A DNA stretch of 21,768 bases, taken from CF-161 sp035259145. GTDB lineage: Bacteria > Chloroflexota > Dormibacteria > Dormibacterales > Dormibacteraceae. Numbering within the stretch: the stretch's first letter is position 1; each line of letters opens with the position of its first letter. Below are positions 1 through 5,808 of this stretch, one piece after another. The position numbers and the translations under genes are program-made. Below the pieces are notes generated by a model, which saw only the letters and a program-made list of their open reading frames with translations, made no database searches and had not been told where the DNA came from. The stretch lies in assembly GCA_035259145.1 (NCBI GenBank), contig DATFWQ010000246.1:1-21768 (forward strand). The letters are read 5' to 3'.

Positions 1-1
1 G

Positions 2-787
2 GTAGAGCTGAGCGGGGACCCGTTCGAAGCTCTCGGTGATCCCCATCGCCGCGCGATAGTTGAAATGCTCGGCTCTGGCGGCCGCACCGTGCGTGAGATC
101 GCCGATGCGCTGCCCATCAGCAGGCCCGCAGTGTCGCGTCACCTGCGCCTGCTGAAGTCCGCCGGCCTGGTCGTGGATCAGCCCCGCGGGGCCCGGCGCA
201 TCTACCAACTCCATGACCAGGGCGTCGAGGCGGTCCGAGCTTATCTGACCGAGGTCTGGGGAGACGCAGCGACGCGCTTTCGGATCCTGGCCGAGAACAT
301 CAATCCGTCCGGGGGGGAAGCGATGATCGAGCCGCTGCGCATGTCGTTCGAGGTGGGTTGCCCAGCCCAGCACGCCTTTGAGGTCTGGACGGCCAAGACG
401 TCGCGATGGTGGCCGGTGGCGCACACCGTCACGGAGGAGCCGGGGCTTCAGGTTGTGTTCGAGGGCCGGCTGGGCGGGCGGATTTTCGAGCGAACGCCGG
501 CCGGCGTCGAGATCGACTGGGGCGAGATCACGCTGTGGGAGCCTCCCCAGCGTCTCGGCTACATGTGGCACATCCGCGCGGATCGAGCCGACGCCACCGA
601 AGTCGAGATCACCTTCACCGACCAGGGCGATGCGACGACACGCGTCGACATCGAGCACCGGGGCTGGGAGCGCCTTGGTGCTCGTGGACCGGACTGGCGT
701 GACGCAAACCGCGCCGGCTGGGACGGTGTGCTCCCCTACTTCATGGCCGCCTGCTCGAGCGCAGAACTCCGCGAGCGCCGGGCATGA
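2..787 (+). CDS. ArsR-type HTH regulator fused to AHSA1/SRPBCC domain (5' partial)
   Basis: The reading frame is open to the left edge. The codons before the first ATG (at 65) encode DPFEALGDPHRRAIVEML, the classic first helix of ArsR-family winged-helix repressors, so the true start lies at or before the window edge and 65 is internal. The recognition region reads AISRPAVSRHLRLLKSAGLV. No metal-binding ELCVCDL-type box is visible, so it is probably not a metal sensor. From about base 326 a second domain starts (MIEPLRMSFEVGCPAQHAFEVWTA in two parts), an AHSA1-type SRPBCC hydrophobic-ligand fold that runs to the end. Such fusions are known as one-component regulators or as HTH proteins paired with SRPBCC enzymes. 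The next gene encodes a YCII-domain protein, a common companion. Inference: the SRPBCC pocket senses a small hydrophobic ligand. The domain calls are firm; the ligand is unknown. Confidence 0.85.
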   Translation, partial: VELSGDPFEALGDPHRRAIVEMLGSGGRTVREIADALPISRPAVSRHLRLLKSAGLVVDQPRGARRIYQLHDQGVEAVRAYLTEVWGDAATRFRILAENINPSGGEAMIEPLRMSFEVGCPAQHAFEVWTAKTSRWWPVAHTVTEEPGLQVVFEGRLGGRIFERTPAGVEIDWGEITLWEPPQRLGYMWHIRADRADATEVEITFTDQGDATTRVDIEHRGWERLGARGPDWRDANRAGWDGVLPYFMAACSSAELRERRA

Positions 788-843
788 AAACGTGCGCAAT
801 TCGAGGCCGGACTTTTTAGCGTGCGGGGGTGTAGGGTGGCGGT

Positions 844-867
844 TTGGTGTCGCCGTGGCCGCACCAA
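844..867. promoter_or_regulatory. Interrupted dyad, candidate operator upstream of the YCII gene
   Basis: TTGGTG (844-849) and CACCAA (862-867) form a perfect inverted repeat. On the same centre, GCC (852-854) pairs with GGC (857-859). The 24-bp dyad sits 49 bp before the YCII start and just after the ArsR-SRPBCC gene. ArsR-family repressors usually bind such symmetric sites, so an operator for the upstream regulator is plausible. No convincing -35/-10 pair was found next to it. Confidence 0.35.
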
Positions 868-916
868 TGTGCGGGAGCCCGCGAAGCGACGAAGGCAATA
901 AGGAGACGAGACACAT

Positions 917-1234
917 ATGGCGAACTACCTTCTTGCTTATCACGGCGGGGGTATGCCCGAAAGCGAGGAGCAGCGTGCCAAGGTCATGGAGGCATGGGGC
1001 CAGTGGTTCGGCACTCTCGGACCGGCCCTCGTCGACGGCGGGAACCCCATCGGCCGCACCAGCACCCTCGCGGCGAACGGTTCGGTCAGCGATGGCGGCG
1101 GCGCCAATCCGGTAACCGGCTACAGCATCATCAAGGCCGACAGCATGGACGGGGCCGTCCAGATGGCGAAGGGCTGCCCCCTGCTGGAGTCAGGTGGCAG
1201 CATCGAAGTGGCGGAGACATTCAGCGCGATGTAG
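917..1234 (+). CDS. YCII-related domain protein
   Basis: This 105-residue protein starts MANYLLAYHGG, has the helical stretch around MEAWGQWFGTLGPALVDGGNPIG split over residues 24-46, and ends with a ferredoxin-like strand SIIKADSMDGAVQMAKGCPLL. These are hallmarks of the YCII/DGPF family, small dimeric alpha-beta barrels of mostly unknown function that often accompany SRPBCC proteins or ECF sigma factors. The ATG at 917 is supported by AGGAG at 901-905, 11 bases upstream. It lies 129 bp after the ArsR-SRPBCC gene on the same strand and is followed at 9 bp by a strong stem-loop, so the transcript probably ends here. No catalytic role can be assigned from sequence. Confidence 0.8.
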   Translation: MANYLLAYHGGGMPESEEQRAKVMEAWGQWFGTLGPALVDGGNPIGRTSTLAANGSVSDGGGANPVTGYSIIKADSMDGAVQMAKGCPLLESGGSIEVAETFSAM

Positions 1235-1242
1235 CGCTGCCT

Positions 1243-1286
1243 CGCTGGAGCCGGGAAGACACCATCTTCCCGGCTCAGCGTGGTTT
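1243..1286 (+). terminator. Stem-loop terminator after the YCII gene
   Basis: GAGCCGGGAAGA (1248-1259) and TCTTCCCGGCTC (1265-1276) are a perfect 12-bp inverted repeat around a 5-base loop. Outside a single bulged G, CGCT (1243-1246) pairs with AGCG (1277-1280). The tail TGGTTTG is only moderately T-rich. It begins 9 bp past the YCII stop, and its tail touches the -35 box of the next promoter. Confidence 0.7.
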
Positions 1287-1313
1287 GACAGGCCAGCTTC
1301 GTCGGGCTAGTGT
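1285..1313 (+). promoter_or_regulatory. Sigma70-type promoter of the ubiD-ABC operon
   Basis: A consensus -35 TTGACA (1285-1290), a 17-bp spacer and -10 TAGTGT (1308-1313) predict a transcription start near 1320, about 73 bases before the decarboxylase start. The minus-strand operon has an equally good promoter (TTGACA-17-TATGGT), which strengthens both calls. Confidence 0.6.
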
Positions 1314-1320
1314 TCGATCG

Positions 1321-1342
1321 GATATTGGTCTGAACATCAGAC
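1321..1342. promoter_or_regulatory. Candidate operator shared with the SBP/hydroxylase operon
   Basis: GATATT-GGTCTG-AACATC followed by AGAC lies immediately at and after the predicted start of transcription. It contains a perfect smaller palindrome GTCTGA-ACA-TCAGAC (1328-1342). A closely similar sequence (18 of 23 aligned positions identical with one gap, counted by eye) is found at 8930-8952, in the same position relative to the other operon's promoter. A repressor bound here would block initiation or early elongation. Confidence 0.5.
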
Positions 1343-1392
1343 TCTCCAGGTCTCGGGATTAGCTCGTCAGGACAGTCTGGGAGGGATCGCTG

Positions 1393-2871
1393 GTGGCCAT
1401 CGTTGAGGGAACGACAGCGGAGATGCAGTTTCGCTACCTGGGCCTGCGCCAGTGGATGGAGCGCGTCGAGGCGCTTGGCCAGATCAAGGCGGTGCACGGG
1501 GCTGACGCCGCGCACGACATCGGCGCCGCCACAGACGTTCTTCAACACCGCGAGGGCGCGCCTGCGGTCGTGTTCGACCGCGTGCCCGGCTACGATCCCG
1601 GCTTTCGGGTGCTGGTAAACAGCTTTGGCTCGATCGACCGCATCGCACTCACGCTGGGCCTCCCGATCGGATGCAGCAAGGTAGAAACGTCTGACGCCTG
1701 GCGTCGCCGGATCAAGGATCTGTCTCCCGTCCCTCCGGTCGAGGTGGCGAGCGGGCCCGTGCTGGAAAACGTGCGCCGTGGCGCCGACGTCGACATGACT
1801 ATCTTCCCGGCGCCCAGGTGGCATCCCGGTGACGGCGGGCGTTATATCGGCACCGGCTCGTTCGACATCACCCGTGACCCCGACGACGGGTGGGTGAACC
1901 TTGGCACCTACCGCGTGATGGTGCACGACGCCACGCGCCTGGGCTACTACATCTCGCCGGGTAAGCATGGGCGGCTGCACCGCCAGAAGTACTTCGACCG
2001 GGGCGAGCCCTGTCCCGTGGCCATGGTGTTCGGGTCCGACCCGCTCCTCTTCCTTGCCTCGTGCACCGAGATCCCGTACGGGGTGAGCGAGTACGAGTGG
2101 GTCGGCGCGGTTCGTCGTGAGCCGTTGCAGGTGATACGGGGACCGGTGACGGGCTTGCCCATCCCGGCCGACGCCGAGATCGCTGTCGAGGGCTATGCCA
2201 GCGCGACCGAGATGCTGCCGGAGGGACCGTTCGGGGAGTGGACGGGCTACTACGCTTCCGACACGCGGCCGGAGCCCGTCCTGCACGTCCAGGCTCTGTA
2301 CTACCGCGACGACGCCATCCTGGTCGGCTCTCCGCCAGGCCAGCCCCCGGACGAGCAAGCTCGCTATCGGGCGGTGCTCCGCTCGGCACTCCTCCGCGAC
2401 GAGCTCGAGCGGGCCGGGATCCCCGACGTTGTGGGCGCCTGGCAGCACGAGGCAGGCGGCTCGCGGCTGTTCAGCGTCGTCGCCATCCACCAGCGCTATC
2501 CCGGTCATGCCCGGCAGGCCATGCACGTGGCCGCCCAGTGCCGTGCAGGCGCGTACGCGGGTCGCTACACGATCGTGGTCGACGAGGACGTGGATCCATC
2601 CAACCTGGAAGAGGTGATCTGGGCAGTGTGCACCCGCTCCGACCCGGCCACTTCCATCGACCTCATCCACCGGTCGTGGAGCACGCCGCTGGATCCTCGC
2701 ATCCCGCCCGATCGCAAGGCGGCCCGGGACTTCACAAACTCCCGCGCCCTGATCGACGCCACCAGGCCCTGGGAGTGGCGCGAGCAGTTCCCGCGGATCA
2801 ACGTCCCGCCCCCAGAAGAGCGCCGGGCTGCGCTGCTCAGGTGGGGCCACCTTCTGGAGAGGGTGCCGTAG
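1393..2871 (+). CDS. UbiD-family prenylated-FMN-dependent decarboxylase
   Basis: This 492-residue protein has the usual UbiD length. It has VNLGTYR (residues 168-174), ISPGKHGRLH (187-196), SEYEWVGA (232-239) and LPEGPFGEWTGYY (275-287). In the family, the Arg of the first motif and the two Glu of the last form the catalytic E-R-E triad (here R174, E277, E282), while Asn169, His192 and the Glu of SEYEW are the expected metal/prFMN ligands. All are present, so it should be active in reversible decarboxylation of an aromatic, heteroaromatic or alpha,beta-unsaturated acid. The start is GTG at 1393, with GGGAGGG ending 8 bases before it; ATG 1423 is a weaker alternative. It is first in an operon with an ABC ATPase (3-bp gap) and permease. 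No UbiX-type prFMN synthase is in the window. The substrate cannot be read from sequence; pyrrole- or furan-type carboxylates and phenolic acids are family precedents. Confidence 0.92.
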   Translation: MAIVEGTTAEMQFRYLGLRQWMERVEALGQIKAVHGADAAHDIGAATDVLQHREGAPAVVFDRVPGYDPGFRVLVNSFGSIDRIALTLGLPIGCSKVETSDAWRRRIKDLSPVPPVEVASGPVLENVRRGADVDMTIFPAPRWHPGDGGRYIGTGSFDITRDPDDGWVNLGTYRVMVHDATRLGYYISPGKHGRLHRQKYFDRGEPCPVAMVFGSDPLLFLASCTEIPYGVSEYEWVGAVRREPLQVIRGPVTGLPIPADAEIAVEGYASATEMLPEGPFGEWTGYYASDTRPEPVLHVQALYYRDDAILVGSPPGQPPDEQARYRAVLRSALLRDELERAGIPDVVGAWQHEAGGSRLFSVVAIHQRYPGHARQAMHVAAQCRAGAYAGRYTIVVDEDVDPSNLEEVIWAVCTRSDPATSIDLIHRSWSTPLDPRIPPDRKAARDFTNSRALIDATRPWEWREQFPRINVPPPEERRAALLRWGHLLERVP

Positions 2872-2874
2872 GCG

Positions 2875-3675
2875 GTGGCGGCAGTAAAGCTCCAGGCGCG
2901 GGACGTGCGCGTGCACTACTGGCGCGAGCGCGCCGATGCCCCCTTCCTGGCGGTGGACGGCGTCACGCTCGACGTCCAAGACGGAGAGTTCCTGTCCATC
3001 GTCGGACCCTCGGGCTGCGGCAAGACGACATTCCTCAACGCGGTGGACGGCCTGCTGCCGATCAGCAGTGGCACCCTGACGATCGACGGCAGTCCGGTCG
3101 CCGGACCGGGCAGGGACCGGGCAATGGTCTTCCAACAGCCCAGCCTGCTGCCGTGGCGTACCGTCATCGGCAACGTCGTCTACGGGCTGGAGCTGGAGGG
3201 CCGGCAGAGTCGCGCCGAGCGCCGGCAGATCGCGCGCGAGCACGTGCGGCTGGTCGGCCTGGAGGGCTTCGAGGACTCATACCCCCTGGAGCTGTCCGGA
3301 GGTATGCAGCAGCGCGTCAATCTGGCCCGTGCGCTGGCGACCGATCCGGTGATGCTGCTCCTGGACGAGCCCTTCGCAGCTGTCGACGCCCAGACCCGCG
3401 AGTACATGCAGCTGGAGCTGCTGCGCATCTGGGGGCAGCGCCGGAAGACGGCGGTCTTCATCACCCACGACATCAAGGAGGCGATATACCTGGCCGACCG
3501 GGTGGTGGTCTTCAGCGCCCGGCCGGGCCGCGTCAAAGAGATCCTTGATGTCGAGCTGCCGAGACCCCGGGATCTCCGCATCAAGCGTGACCCGCGCTTC
3601 ATCGAGTACGAGGACCGGATCTGGACCAGCATCGAGGAAGAGGCGAGATCAGCGCGCGCGGTGGCGGCCGGATGA
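2875..3675 (+). CDS. ABC transporter ATP-binding protein, NitT/TauT (SsuB-like) family
   Basis: A 266-residue cytoplasmic ATPase. It has Walker A GPSGCGKTT (44-52), a Q-loop in MVFQQPSLLPW (84-94), signature LSGGMQQR (140-147), Walker B LLLDEP (161-166) and switch His198 in FITHDIKEA. The QQPSLLPW string and the DIKEAIYLADRVVVFSARPGR run, given here in its parts DIKEAIYLADR and VVVFSARPGR, are typical of transporters for nitrate, taurine, sulfonates and related organic anions. GTG at 2875 follows the ubiD stop by 3 bp. Its last 4 bases overlap the permease start (ATGA), indicating translational coupling. The matching binding protein is not in this operon but on the opposite strand at 7910-8902, the only one in the window. 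Confidence 0.93.
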   Translation: MAAVKLQARDVRVHYWRERADAPFLAVDGVTLDVQDGEFLSIVGPSGCGKTTFLNAVDGLLPISSGTLTIDGSPVAGPGRDRAMVFQQPSLLPWRTVIGNVVYGLELEGRQSRAERRQIAREHVRLVGLEGFEDSYPLELSGGMQQRVNLARALATDPVMLLLDEPFAAVDAQTREYMQLELLRIWGQRRKTAVFITHDIKEAIYLADRVVVFSARPGRVKEILDVELPRPRDLRIKRDPRFIEYEDRIWTSIEEEARSARAVAAG

Positions 3676-4520
3676 GAGCTGAGCTGCCACGGCCGGACCT
3701 CGCCGTAGCGGCTGCCGAGCCAGGGGCAGCCCGGGCGTTGACGCCGCGACGCCGGGGTCGTTGGGCGCGCTACGAGCCCGCGGTGATCGGCGCGGCCAGT
3801 GTGATCGTTTTTCTGGCCGTGTGGCAGGGCGTGGCGTTGACGCGCCTGGTTCCGGAGCTGTTCCTGCCCGGGCCGCTCGACATTGCCCCGGCTTTCCGCG
3901 ACTACGTCACCTCACCGGACTTCGGCCTCGACGTGGCCACCAGCGGCCAGGAGCTGGCGATGGGGTACGGCCTCGCCATCCTGGTGGCGCTGCCGATCGG
4001 GCTCCTCATGGGGTGGTACCGACGCTTCCACTATGCACTCGACCCCTTCATCAGCTTCTTCTACAGCACACCGAGGATCGCGCTGCTGCCGCTGCTGATC
4101 ATCTGGTTCGGGATCGGTATCTACTCGAAGGTTGCGGTGATATTCCTGGGCGCCTTCTTCCCGATGGCCATCAACACCTTCGCAGGAGTCCGCAGCCTCG
4201 ATGCGGCGCTTCTGAAGGCGGCCCGCTCGTTCGGTGCCTCGGACACCCAGATCTTTCGCACCATCGCTCTGCCCGGGTCAGTGCCGTTCATACTGGCGGG
4301 GCTGCGCCTCGGGGTCGGGCACGCGCTCATCGGCGTTGTCGTGGGTGAGCTGGTCGCCGCTCAGCATGGCGTCGGTCTGGCGATGGCCGTGGCGGGCGAG
4401 ACCTTCCAGACCTCGAAGCTGTTCGCCGTGCTCATCATCATCGCGGGTACTGGGGTGGTGCTGCAGGTCGCCCTGCAGAGGCTGGAAAAGCGGTTCGACG
4501 CCTGGCGGCCGGCTCGATGA
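3672..4520 (+). CDS. ABC transporter permease, NitT/TauT (SsuC-like) family
   Basis: This 282-residue inner-membrane protein has a basic N-terminal tail of about 34 residues (RRRGRWARYEP), then about six hydrophobic segments near residues 36-56, 96-114, 123-148, 153-170, 205-228 and 250-268. The cytoplasmic EAA loop, which docks on the ATPase, is at about 171-201 (AGVRSLDAALLKAARSFGAS, then TIALPGSVPFI). ELFLPGP after the first segment is also characteristic of this permease family. The ATG overlaps the ATPase stop by 4 bases. It ends the plus-strand operon, 12 bases before the convergent FAD-subunit gene. The protein should homodimerise to form the channel. Confidence 0.93.
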   Translation: MRAELPRPDLAVAAAEPGAARALTPRRRGRWARYEPAVIGAASVIVFLAVWQGVALTRLVPELFLPGPLDIAPAFRDYVTSPDFGLDVATSGQELAMGYGLAILVALPIGLLMGWYRRFHYALDPFISFFYSTPRIALLPLLIIWFGIGIYSKVAVIFLGAFFPMAINTFAGVRSLDAALLKAARSFGASDTQIFRTIALPGSVPFILAGLRLGVGHALIGVVVGELVAAQHGVGLAMAVAGETFQTSKLFAVLIIIAGTGVVLQVALQRLEKRFDAWRPAR

Positions 4521-4536
4521 GGCTGAGGCGCCTCAT
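4517..4536. terminator. Palindrome between convergent operons, possible bidirectional terminator
   Basis: ATGAGGC (4517-4523) and GCCTCAT (4530-4536) are perfect inverted arms. The 12 bases 4524-4535 are themselves a perfect palindrome TGAGGCGCCTCA. The structure covers both stop codons in the 12-bp convergent gap. There is no U-tract on either side, so factor-independent termination would be weak. Confidence 0.3.
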
Positions 4537-5372
4537 GGCCGGCAGGCCCCCAGGGCGCGCTCCGTCCAGAGCCTGACCATCGCGCGCTTGTAGCCGGCCG
4601 AGCCGCGCTGGTCGGAAGCCGGATCGCAGGCGGTCGCAGCAGCCTGGCCGGCCGCATTGAGGGCGGTCGCGTCGAGCGGCCTACCTGCCAGCTGGGGCAG
4701 ATCGACCAGTAGCGGTCGGGGAGCCACACCGCCGAGACCTACCGCGGCGCGCCGCGTCGTACCGTCCTCGATCTCGGCCACGGCGGCCACACCGACGGTC
4801 GGGTAGTCGTTGCTGGTGCCTGGCGTGAAGCGCTTGTAACAGCCGCGGGTGTGCTCCGGACTTGCAGGGATCCTGACCCGGATCAGCACCTCGCCTTCCT
4901 GGATGGCCGTCTCGAAAGGACCTCGAAAGAAGGCACGCAGCGGCACGTCCCGTGTGCCCTTCCGCCCCAGCAGCCTCACCTCGGCAGCCAGTACGAGAAG
5001 ACAGGGAGGCAGGTCCTGACGCGGATCGGCGTGGGCCAGGTGTCCGCCGATGGTGCCGACCACGCGCACACGCGGGTTGCCGATGAGAGCGGCGGCTCGA
5101 GCCACCATCGGCTGGGCTGATCGCACAAGTGGTGAGACGGCGATCTCGGCCAGCGTGGCGGCGGAACCGATCAGCAGCGATCCATCCCCGTCCCTCTGAA
5201 TCTCGCGCAGGCCGGCCACGCGACCGAGCCAGACGAGCCGGCTCGGCTCGATCAAGCCCTGTCTCAACAGGAGACCTACCTGGGTGCCACCGCCGACGGC
5301 AACGGCGCCGTCATGCTCGAGGTACCGAACCGCCTCATCGAGGCTTGACGGGACCGCGAAATCAGGATCCAA
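4533..5372 (-). CDS. Molybdenum hydroxylase FAD-binding (medium) subunit
   Basis: A 279-residue CoxM/CutM-type protein. FAD-binding motifs are AVGGGTQVG (25-33) and TIGGHLAHADPRQDLPP (107-123), matching the family's A-GGT and TIGGN-ADP signatures. The C-terminal CO-dehydrogenase flavoprotein domain follows (from YKRFTPGTSNDYPTVGVA). It passes electrons from the 2Fe-2S subunit to an acceptor. The start is TTG at 5372, supported by GTGAGGG 6 bases upstream, and overlaps the stop of the 2Fe-2S subunit by 11 bases; no ATG lies nearby. Gene order on this strand is large, 2Fe-2S, then FAD subunit, as in many xanthine-dehydrogenase-family clusters. Confidence 0.9.
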   Translation of the reverse strand: MDPDFAVPSSLDEAVRYLEHDGAVAVGGGTQVGLLLRQGLIEPSRLVWLGRVAGLREIQRDGDGSLLIGSAATLAEIAVSPLVRSAQPMVARAAALIGNPRVRVVGTIGGHLAHADPRQDLPPCLLVLAAEVRLLGRKGTRDVPLRAFFRGPFETAIQEGEVLIRVRIPASPEHTRGCYKRFTPGTSNDYPTVGVAAVAEIEDGTTRRAAVGLGGVAPRPLLVDLPQLAGRPLDATALNAAGQAAATACDPASDQRGSAGYKRAMVRLWTERALGACRP

Positions 5373-5808
5373 GCGTGGCCCTCACCGACTCCACGATCGA
5401 CCGATATCCCGTGCACCGGCACAGGTTGCCCGCCAGAAACTCGCGGGTGGCTGCCTCTCCCGGATCCTTCCCCCTCGCCCGCAGGGCGGCGGCCATGACC
5501 AGTTGCCCGGGGGTGCAGGCGCCGCACTGGAGCCCCTCGTGCTCGATGAACGCCTCGACCAGGTCGGGCTCGCGCCTGGCGACGCCCTCCACGGTCCACA
5601 CCTCTGTCCCCAGGGCGCACCCGGCGAGGTAGATGCAGGAGCTGACCGGATCGCCATCGACCAGCACGGTGCAGGCCCCGCAGACGCCAACCCCACAGCC
5701 TTCCCTGGTGCCCCAGAGCCCACACCCTCGGATGAGGTCGAGGAGCAGGACGCTGCCTGGTGCTTCCGTTTCGAACTGTTCCCCGTTGAGGAGGAAGGCC
5801 AGCCTCAC
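5362..5808 (-). CDS. Molybdenum hydroxylase [2Fe-2S] (small) subunit
   Basis: A 148-residue CoxS/CutS-type iron-sulfur protein with all eight cluster cysteines. The plant-type ferredoxin cluster uses C38, C43, C46 and C58 (REGCGVGVCGACTVL...SSC). The second, four-helix-bundle cluster uses C95, C98, C130 and C132 (QCGACTPG and NLCRCTGY). Electrons flow from the Mo site of the large subunit through these clusters to FAD. It starts at GTG 5808, overlapping the large-subunit stop by 4 bases (GTGA), with a near-perfect GAGGAGGT site just upstream. The protein should be cytoplasmic: no Tat or Sec signal is seen, unlike periplasmic aldehyde oxidases of this superfamily. Confidence 0.95.
   Translation of the reverse strand: MRLAFLLNGEQFETEAPGSVLLLDLIRGCGLWGTREGCGVGVCGACTVLVDGDPVSSCIYLAGCALGTEVWTVEGVARREPDLVEAFIEHEGLQCGACTPGQLVMAAALRARGKDPGEAATREFLAGNLCRCTGYRSIVESVRATLGS

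Noticed and set aside
1120..3243. 707-codon open frame on the minus strand
   Set aside because: It runs antisense to the UbiD and ATPase genes, whose motifs are intact; its product is low-complexity Arg/Pro/Ala-rich sequence typical of GC-rich shadow frames.
2238..3548. 436-codon plus-strand frame overlapping ubiD and the ATPase
   Set aside because: It crosses two well-supported genes in another frame and shows no family motif.
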